Source: JBEKZD01 sp050013395
Lineage (GTDB): Bacteria > Verrucomicrobiota > Verrucomicrobiia > Palsa-1439
Length of the DNA stretch: 22,025 nucleotides
Assembly (NCBI GenBank): GCA_050013395.1
Contig: JBEKFI010000045.1
Coordinates: 1-22,025 of the forward strand
Direction of reading: 5' to 3'
Shown here: positions 8,669 to 14,485 of the stretch, in pieces
Position numbering within the stretch: position 1 is the first letter of the stretch
Layout of the letters: each line of letters begins with the position of its first letter
The notes under the pieces: generated by a model
Told to the model about the DNA's origin: nothing
The model's database searches: none
Seen by the model: the letters and a program-made list of their open reading frames with translations, nothing else
Made by a program: the position numbers and the translations under genes

Positions 8669-9048
8669 CGAAAGCGTTCGCGACGGCGAGCGCACCGTGG
8701 CCGGGCTGCGGAAGGCAGCAGGCAAGCGGTTGGTTTACAAGTCGCTTAGGCGCAATCGCTGTGGATCAGCACGAAAAGGAACGCTCGGCGCACTCGTCAA
8801 GTGCATAGTCCCGAAGGAAAAGAACTTACCGCACGTGTGCAATTCATCTAGGAAACTGCGTTGCCAATCGGAACCGCGCCCCCCAATGGGCCTGTCCCCG
8901 CCTTCATGCTGAAACCACTGATCACTGTCAGCTTTGCCGCACGGGGCACGATGTGCCTGCCCGTTCCCACTAAAGCCTTGATTTTTAGCTTGCGTTCAGC
9001 GATGCGGCGGCTATTGTTGCGCGAAAATCAAGGGGTGGGGACCCTGTT
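8669..9048. other. 380-bp gap upstream of smc
   Basis: I see no convincing gene or long palindrome here. A weak sigma70-like promoter may be present: TTGCGT at 8990-8995, a 16-bp spacer, then TATTGT at 9012-9017, about 30 bp upstream of the smc ATG. A G-rich AAGGGGTGGGG at 9031-9041 could serve as the smc ribosome-binding site. The short open frames here have no recognisable product. Confidence 0.4.
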
Positions 9049-12000
9049 ATGTATCTGAAGAGCATTCAGCTCGTCGGCTTCAAGTCGTTTGCCGAGAAGA
9101 CGACGCTCGAGTTTCTGCCGGGCGTGACGGCCATTGTCGGGCCGAACGGCTGCGGCAAATCAAACATTGCGGACGCCGTCCGCTGGGTGCTGGGCGAGCA
9201 ATCCGCCAAGGCGTTGCGCGGCTCGGAAATGGCCGACGTCATTTTCAACGGCACGGACGGCCGCAGACCGATCAGCATGGCCGATGTCAGCATGACCTTC
9301 GCCGAGGTCGATCCGAAGACGCTTTCCTTGCCGGGCGTGAACCTGGATTTCTCCGAAATGACCATCACACGCCGCGTCTATCGCGACGGCGCGGGCGAGT
9401 ACCTCATCAACAAGACGCCCTGCCGTCTGCGTGACATCCAGGGGATGTTCATGGACACGGGCATCGGGCGCTCCAGCTATTCGCTGATGGCGCAAGGCCA
9501 GATCGATCAGATTCTCAGCGCCCACCCTGAAGATCGCCGCACCATTTTCGAGGAAGCCGCCGGCATCAACAAATACAAGCACCAGAAAAAGGAAGCCCTC
9601 CGCAAGCTCGAGTACACCGAGGCCAACCTCGTCCGCATTACCGACATCATCAAGGAAGTCAAACGCCAGATCATTTCGCTGCAACGTCAAGCGGGCAAGG
9701 CGCGCCGGTACAAGGAGTTGTTCGATCAACTCAAAGCGCTAGACACCCGACTGGCTCGCCACAAATTCGACTTGCTCCATTCCGAAATCTCAAGTCTCGA
9801 ATCCGAGATTACCAATTTCGCCGCCAGGACGCAGGAGTTCACGGCACACATCACCGAGAAGGAGCAACAGATCACCGATCTGCGCCGCTCACTCAGCGCA
9901 ATCGAGCGGGCCATCGCCGATGCCGGCAATCGCGACCACGAACTCAAGGGCGAAGGCGATCGTCACCAGCAACGCATCGGATCACACACCGAACGCATTG
10001 CCGAGTTTGAACAACTGATCGCCGACCACGAGCGGGAGATCGCCGGCTCCGAGGAGCGAATCAGCGTTCAGGAGCAGGAACTGGCGCGTCTCAACGCCGA
10101 GTTTGATCAAATTGACGGCGTCCTGGCCGCCGAGCAGGCCAAACTTCAGGGCCAGCAGGACGCGCTCAAGCAGCTCGAAAGCGAGCTTGCCCGGAAGAAC
10201 ACCTCGCTCAACGAAGCGAAATCCGCTCTCATCGATCTCGAAAGCCAGAACGCTCACAACCGCAATGAACTGGCTGCGCTCGATCACAAGAAGAAACACG
10301 ACGTCATCCGCGCCGAAAAGCTTTCGACAGAAAAACTGCAACTCGAAGACCAGCGTCACGCTCTCGAACAACGGCTGGAAGCGTTCAACAACGGCCTGAG
10401 CGAATTGCGCCGCAGCGTCGCATCGCTTCGCACCACGCTCACTGCCCGCGAGACCGATCTGGCCAACGCCACGAGGCAACTCACCGAAGCCGCCGAACGG
10501 CATCATACATCAGTTACTGAGGTATCGCAGAAGAGCGCGCGCTTGGAAGTGCTGCGGCAGTTCTTTGGCGCTTCGGATGGACGCGCCACGCTGGGCAGTA
10601 TTTTGGAGGTCGAACCGCAGTGCAGCGCCGCCATCGAAGCGGCACTCAACCATGCGATCCACACGATTTTGGCCGACGACCTCGCTGCCGCGCGCGAATT
10701 GCTCGCCAGCGGATTGAAGAATCCCGCCGTGGCCGTCGCAAATTTGATCCCTCATCCCTCATCCCTCACCCCTCATCCTTCCGAAGCGCACCGCGCTTCG
10801 GATGTCGTCCGCGTGCGCGACGCGCGGTTCGAACCGCTCGTGCGTTCGCTCCTGCGCGATGTCGTCATTGCTGACGATCTTGATGCGGCATTGTCGCTGC
10901 GAGCGGCTCATCCCGAGCTCGCTGTTGCAACGCTACACGGCGAATTTGTCAGCGCCCACGGTATCCTGAGCGCGGTTTCTTCGAGCCACATCGCGGAAAT
11001 CAGCGCGCTCTCGGAAGAGGCAACGCAGCTTGAGGCGAGGACTTCGGAATTGGCCGGCACAAAGTCCGAATTGGAGCGCAAGAAAACGCTGCTGGACCAC
11101 GAGTTGACGCAGTTGCGCACCGATCTTCATGCCAAAGAAGTTACGCTGGCCGGCAAGGAAGGCGAACTGAATGCGCTGGCGACCGAGCAACGCGATCTGG
11201 AGAGCAAGGTTCACACGGTGATCTTCGAGTTGAACGCGATCAGTCAGCAGGACACCGAGGAGAACCAGCGCCGCCGTGAGATTCTTGACGCGTTGCGTGA
11301 AGCCGAGACGCGCGAGGCGCAGTTCCGCCGGCAGATTGCTGCGGCGCAGCAGGCGGTGGACGAGCTGACCGGGCGCCGTGAAGAGGTGACCAGCCAGCTT
11401 ACCGAGCTGCGCGTGGCGGTCGGTGGTATCCAACACAAGCGCGAAGCGATCCAGGCGCAACGCGAGTCAATCACTGGGCGCATTCGCGATCTGCGCGACC
11501 GGATGCAAACCTGCACCAACGAAATCGCCAACTACACCGCCAAGATCGAACAGTTCCGCCAGGAGATTGCTGAGTCCGAGCAGAAGATTGTCGGATTGAG
11601 CGCGGTCCGCGAACAATCGCAGCAACAACTCAGCGGCCTCCAGCATCAACGCACCGAGGTGGCAACGGGCATCGACCACGCCGAAGCGGAGTTGAAAACA
11701 TTGCGTCAGCAGGCGGCGGACGCACAGCAGCAGAAATCAGGGTTCGACGTCCAGCTCGCGCAGAAGCGGATGGAAATCCAGAACCTCAAAGACCGTGTCT
11801 GGCAGAAGTATCAGGTCAACGTCGAAGACGTGCGCGGCGACAACATCACCATCACCGTGGCCGATCACGGCCCAGCCGTCAGCGAACAAGTGCCGCTGCC
11901 AACGGACTGGGATGCCATTGAAGCCCAGGCCGCGGAGATGCAGTCACGCTTAAGCGGGATGGGCCCGGTCAACGTTGAGGCGATTCAGGAGTACGACGAG

Positions 12001-12909
12001 CTGGAAGAGCGCTTCAAATTCCTCTCGCAGCAGCACGACGATTTGGTGAAAGCCAAAGACCAGCTCCTGCAAGTCATCGCCAAGATCAGTTCGACGACCA
12101 AGCAACTTTTCAGCGAGACATTCGAGAAGATTCGCGTGAACTTCCAGTCGATGTTCACGGAGTTGTTCGGCGGCGGCAAGGCGAATCTCATCCTGCTCGA
12201 CGAAAACGATCCGCTCGAAAGCGGCATCGAAGTTGTCGCCAAACCGCCCGGCAAACAACTGCAGAGCATCACATTGCTCAGCGGCGGCGAGAAAGCGCTG
12301 ACCGCTACCGCGCTGCTGTTCGCCATCTACATGGTCAAGCCGTCGCCGTTCTGCGTGCTCGACGAGTTGGACGCGCCGCTCGATGAATCCAACATCAACC
12401 GTTTCGTCCGCATCCTGCAGCGGTTCATCACGCAGAGCCAGTTCGTCATCATCACGCACAACAAACGCACCATCGGCATGGCCGACGCGCTCTACGGCAT
12501 CACAATGGAAGAGCACGGCGTGTCGAAGGTTGTCAGCGTCAAGTTCAGCCCCCGCGAGGAGACGGAACGCAAGCAACTCGAAAAATCCCGCGAAGAGCAG
12601 GAGGAACGAATTGATCACGCTCAGGGCGTGATTGACGGTGCCGCCGTTGTCGCCGCCGACCTGAGACCCCACGAGGAACCGCTCACCAACGACCTACTCA
12701 GCGAGAAAGAGCAACAGGTTGCGCCGATCACGGACACGACGCCGATCACCGCTCCCGAGCCGACGCTCGGTCAGCCCGCGCCCGAATCGCTCAAAGCCGA
12801 AGTGCAGGCCGCCGTCGCGGCAGCCGTGGAAGTCGCCGAGTCGGTGAAACAAACCGTCGCCGAAGCAAGCGAGACCGACCCGGATAAGCCGGCCGCGCCG
12901 CAGTCCTGA
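9049..12909 (+). CDS. smc: Chromosome segregation/condensation protein SMC
   Basis: This 1286-aa ATPase is the core of the SMC-ScpAB condensin, which loads near the origin and extrudes DNA loops. The N-terminal head begins MYLKSIQLVGFKSF with Walker A GPNGCGKSN at residues 31-39. Long Glu/Gln/Arg-rich coiled coils flank a hinge at about 505-650. The C-terminal head has the ABC signature LSGGEK at 1077-1082 and Walker B ending in Asp1105-Glu1106. It exceeds the usual length of about 1150-1200 aa because of an acidic, Ala-rich, Pro-containing tail after about residue 1195 and a roughly 20-residue insertion (566-585) in the hinge encoded by repeat DNA. The segment where most hinges have a Gly-Gly pair near the dimer interface reads GEFVSAHGILSAVSS and lacks it. 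It appears monocistronic. Confidence 0.97.
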   Translation: MYLKSIQLVGFKSFAEKTTLEFLPGVTAIVGPNGCGKSNIADAVRWVLGEQSAKALRGSEMADVIFNGTDGRRPISMADVSMTFAEVDPKTLSLPGVNLDFSEMTITRRVYRDGAGEYLINKTPCRLRDIQGMFMDTGIGRSSYSLMAQGQIDQILSAHPEDRRTIFEEAAGINKYKHQKKEALRKLEYTEANLVRITDIIKEVKRQIISLQRQAGKARRYKELFDQLKALDTRLARHKFDLLHSEISSLESEITNFAARTQEFTAHITEKEQQITDLRRSLSAIERAIADAGNRDHELKGEGDRHQQRIGSHTERIAEFEQLIADHEREIAGSEERISVQEQELARLNAEFDQIDGVLAAEQAKLQGQQDALKQLESELARKNTSLNEAKSALIDLESQNAHNRNELAALDHKKKHDVIRAEKLSTEKLQLEDQRHALEQRLEAFNNGLSELRRSVASLRTTLTARETDLANATRQLTEAAERHHTSVTEVSQKSARLEVLRQFFGASDGRATLGSILEVEPQCSAAIEAALNHAIHTILADDLAAARELLASGLKNPAVAVANLIPHPSSLTPHPSEAHRASDVVRVRDARFEPLVRSLLRDVVIADDLDAALSLRAAHPELAVATLHGEFVSAHGILSAVSSSHIAEISALSEEATQLEARTSELAGTKSELERKKTLLDHELTQLRTDLHAKEVTLAGKEGELNALATEQRDLESKVHTVIFELNAISQQDTEENQRRREILDALREAETREAQFRRQIAAAQQAVDELTGRREEVTSQLTELRVAVGGIQHKREAIQAQRESITGRIRDLRDRMQTCTNEIANYTAKIEQFRQEIAESEQKIVGLSAVREQSQQQLSGLQHQRTEVATGIDHAEAELKTLRQQAADAQQQKSGFDVQLAQKRMEIQNLKDRVWQKYQVNVEDVRGDNITITVADHGPAVSEQVPLPTDWDAIEAQAAEMQSRLSGMGPVNVEAIQEYDELEERFKFLSQQHDDLVKAKDQLLQVIAKISSTTKQLFSETFEKIRVNFQSMFTELFGGGKANLILLDENDPLESGIEVVAKPPGKQLQSITLLSGGEKALTATALLFAIYMVKPSPFCVLDELDAPLDESNINRFVRILQRFITQSQFVIITHNKRTIGMADALYGITMEEHGVSKVVSVKFSPREETERKQLEKSREEQEERIDHAQGVIDGAAVVAADLRPHEEPLTNDLLSEKEQQVAPITDTTPITAPEPTLGQPAPESLKAEVQAAVAAAVEVAESVKQTVAEASETDPDKPAAPQS
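10749..10802. repeat. Repeat insertion in the smc hinge: 7-bp tandem array plus palindrome
   Basis: Four head-to-tail copies of CCCTCAT fill 10749-10776 (the third copy ends in C). They are followed by the perfect inverted repeat TCCGAAGCG (10780-10788) / CGCTTCGGA (10794-10802) with a 5-nt loop. The block keeps the frame open and encodes residues 567-585 of SMC, rich in Pro, His and Ser, unlike the flanking alpha/beta hinge sequence. It looks like intergenic-type repeat DNA captured inside an essential gene. Confidence 0.8.
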
Positions 12910-12928
12910 CGACCAAGCGGGCAGTTTA

Positions 12929-12987
12929 TTGGAGGGCCACGCTCCGCCGTGGCCGCGTGTCAGGTTAGGACGCGACGGAGCGCGTCC
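12929..12987. repeat. Tandem hairpin pair downstream of smc (TTGGAGGG family)
   Basis: Hairpin 1 is GGCCACG (12935-12941) / CGTGGCC (12948-12954) with loop CTCCGC. Hairpin 2 is GGACGCG (12968-12974) / CGCGTCC (12981-12987) with loop ACGGAG. Stems are 7 bp and loops 6 nt in both, and the loops are largely complementary to each other (CTCCG and CGGAG). A diverged copy of the first unit with its TTGGAGGG lead lies inverted at 17338-17363. The pair could also act as the smc transcription terminator, though no T tract follows. Confidence 0.75.
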
Positions 12988-13098
12988 CCCCACACTGGTC
13001 AAATCAGCCGCCGCCAAATCGGTGTTGACCATCGCCGAGGAATGAGGCAGTAATCCTTCTGGAATCGGCTTCCGCCGGGAAACGACGAGCGGATCAAT

Positions 13099-13147
13099 AC
13101 TTTGTCTTTACCTAGTAAAAGCTGCAAAAAGACAAAGTGACTTTGTC
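13099..13147. repeat. Nested inverted repeats upstream of the cassette-like gene
   Basis: ACTTTGTCTTT (13099-13109) is the exact reverse complement of AAAGACAAAGT (13128-13138), and ACTTTGTC recurs at 13140-13147. The middle arm can therefore pair with either flank, giving two mutually exclusive hairpins. The stretch is AT-richer than its surroundings. It may be the remains of an upstream recombination site, a regulatory switch or a terminator; nothing decides between these. Confidence 0.6.
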
Positions 13148-13158
13148 CTAATAGCACT

Positions 13159-13165
13159 GTTAGGT
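13159..13165 (+). other. Integron-type core site GTTAGGT
   Basis: The heptamer matches the GTTRRRY consensus at which tyrosine integron integrases cut, and it lies 17 bp before the ATG of the small lipoprotein gene, as at the 5' boundary of a gene cassette. On its own the match is weak (about one per kb by chance). It counts because of the matching site after the gene. Confidence 0.45.
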
Positions 13166-13182
13166 GTCGAAGAAAGGCGCAT

Positions 13183-13458
13183 ATGAAAACACTATCGAGA
13201 GCACTATGCGGCATGGTCGGTGCGGCCTTGCTCACACTCACAGGCTGCGCGACTTGTCGCCACGAAGCGGACGCTTGGGAGTATCGCATCATCGAGGGCG
13301 TTACCAAGAGTCCGAACGTCAAGCCCGACGAGTGGTTGGAGGCCAAGCTCAACGCTGCCGCACGAGAGGGCTGGGTTGTCGTTTCGTCATCCGAGAGTCA
13401 GGCAGTCACCAGTCAGCACCCGTATGCCGTGGTGATTCTGAAGAGACACAAGAAGTGA
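13183..13458 (+). CDS. Small lipoprotein with DUF4177-like domain; cassette-like gene
   Basis: The product is 91 aa. Residues 1-22 are a clear lipoprotein signal ending LTGC (Cys22), so the mature protein would be lipid-anchored. The rest (WEYRII, then LNAAAREGWVVVS, then YAVVILKR) has the strand-helix-strand pattern of the small DUF4177 family, whose function is unknown. An AAAGG lies just upstream of the ATG. The gene stands alone between smc and the uracil-DNA glycosylase gene, with a GTTAGGT heptamer 17 bp before the start and GCCTAAC beginning 17 bp after the stop, followed by an attC-like fold. This spacing is that of an integron gene cassette. The family call is moderate, the lipoprotein call strong. 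Confidence 0.8.
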   Translation: MKTLSRALCGMVGAALLTLTGCATCRHEADAWEYRIIEGVTKSPNVKPDEWLEAKLNAAAREGWVVVSSSESQAVTSQHPYAVVILKRHKK

Positions 13459-13474
13459 TTATGAGAGACATTCC

Positions 13475-13537
13475 GCCTAACGAATCACTGGAGCGAACGC
13501 GGGCTAGCGCCCGCGTCGCTCAGTTCCGACGTCAGCC
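13475..13537 (+). other. attC-like integron recombination site (63 bp)
   Basis: The order matches a folded attC: R'' GCCTAAC (13475-13481), a 5-nt spacer, L'' ACTGGAGCG (13487-13495), stem arm ACGCGGGC, loop TAGC, arm GCCCGCGT, L' CGCTCAGT (13517-13524), a 6-nt spacer, and GTCAGCC (13531-13537) where GTTRRRY is expected. L'' carries an extra G (13490) and A13496 is also unpaired, like the extrahelical bases that set strand choice in attC. The length is within the known attC range. The terminal core has 2 of 7 mismatches to the complement of R'', so the site may be decayed. It could instead be another dispersed palindrome. Confidence 0.55.
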
Positions 13538-13572
13538 TTTCATCGTGCGAGAGACTGTGATATAAGTCGTCC

Positions 13573-14223
13573 ATGCCCGTCGAGTTTGACCTGTTTGATT
13601 CGGCTTACAACGATGTGCTGGCAGCGTCGAGCTACGCCGAGTTCCACAAACGGCTGACGGCCTACAACTGCCAGAAATGTCCGCGCGGCAGGGCGCGCAA
13701 CCACATCGTGCTCGACCGCGGCAATCCTGAGTCAAAGATCCTCATCGTCAGCGAACGGCCCGGCGACAACGAGGATGTGATGGGCCGGGCGTTCGTCGGA
13801 CGCTCCGGTGAACTGCTCGACAAGATCATGGCCAGCATCGGCCTCGACACCAACCGCGACCTGCTCATCGTCAACGTCGTCAAATGCAAGGCCGAGATCG
13901 ACCGCGCACCGACCACGCAGGAAGTCGATGCATGTTTCCCCTACTTACGCCGTCAGATCGAATTGATGAAACCGAAGATCATCGTGTTGCTCGGCGCGGT
14001 CGCGCTGAAGTATCTCGTCAAGGATCGCGGCGATGAATTCTCGATGGAAAAGGAAGCCGGTCATCTCTTCACCGCGCCGGATTATCCCGACATCCATTTC
14101 ATGGTTCTCTATCATCCCGCGTTCCTCCTCCGCGATCCCACCAAGAAGGTCGTCATGTGGGAACACGTGAAAAAGCTCCGCGCCTTCCTCACTGAGCACG
14201 GCTGGATGCGGAAACCGGGTTAA
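13573..14223 (+). CDS. Uracil-DNA glycosylase, family 4 (Fe-S type)
   Basis: The product is 216 aa. Four cysteines in the family 4 arrangement (Cys33, Cys36, Cys105, Cys121) would bind a [4Fe-4S] cluster. Motif A is SERPGDNEDVMGRAFVGRSG at 60-79, and motif B is HPAFLLR at 181-187. The enzyme removes uracil from DNA to start base-excision repair. Family members usually have GEAPG at the start of motif A; here it is SERPG, keeping the Glu and Pro-Gly but replacing Gly and Ala. This might change base specificity, although the remaining motif is intact. No UDGX-type KRRIH insertion is seen. Codon use matches its neighbours. It begins 36 bp after the attC-like site and is probably transcribed on its own. 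Confidence 0.9.
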   Translation: MPVEFDLFDSAYNDVLAASSYAEFHKRLTAYNCQKCPRGRARNHIVLDRGNPESKILIVSERPGDNEDVMGRAFVGRSGELLDKIMASIGLDTNRDLLIVNVVKCKAEIDRAPTTQEVDACFPYLRRQIELMKPKIIVLLGAVALKYLVKDRGDEFSMEKEAGHLFTAPDYPDIHFMVLYHPAFLLRDPTKKVVMWEHVKKLRAFLTEHGWMRKPG

Positions 14224-14226
14224 GCC

Positions 14227-14252
14227 ACGAATCCACACGAATTGGCGCGAAT
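14227..14252 (+). repeat. 10-bp periodic CGAAT repeat
   Basis: ACGAAT at 14227, ACGAAT at 14237 and GCGAAT at 14247 recur exactly every 10 bp right after the glycosylase stop codon. This is a short degenerate tandem array and is not part of a gene. Confidence 0.5.
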
Positions 14253-14397
14253 CGGTTGGCTCACGCCAAGACGCACGAGATTGTCATGCTGAGGATTCAC
14301 CACGTCGTGATAGCTGATGATGTCGTCCACTTCCATGGCTGGCCGCCAAGATAGCAGATGGGTTTGCAGTCGCAAGATAGGAGTGTGGTTCTCCGGC

Positions 14398-14470
14398 CTG
14401 CGCTTCACAGAAGCGCAGCTACAACGGAACAGCGGCGGGCACGACGGCAACCGGGACGGTCGCCCTACAA
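14398..14470 (-). repeat. Two REP-like units between udg and the phosphoesterase gene
   Basis: Read on the minus strand, each unit starts with GTAG and continues into a palindrome. The first ends at 14422, with perfect arms CTGCGCTTC (14398-14406) and GAAGCGCAG (14410-14418) and a 3-nt loop. The second occupies 14437-14468 and is an imperfect hairpin. The 34 bp 14437-14470 are 29/34 identical to 17256-17289. A GTAG tetranucleotide plus hairpin is the hallmark of REP sequences mobilised by RAYT transposases. The rest of the 262-bp gap holds no gene that I can see. Confidence 0.65.
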
Positions 14471-14485
14471 GCGTCACTACTGTTC

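Noticed and set aside
10749..10776. CRISPR-like array at the CCCTCAT repeats.
   Set aside because: The units are 7 bp with no spacers; this is a simple tandem repeat.
12614..12632. ATCACGC/GCGTGAT hairpin near the end of smc.
   Set aside because: 7-bp stems of this kind are expected several times per window by chance, and the encoded residues fit a normal linker.
13461..13565. Short ORF MRDIPPNESLERTRA...
   Set aside because: It is the translation of the attC-like hairpin region. Peptides of the SLERTR type commonly arise from reading through such sites.
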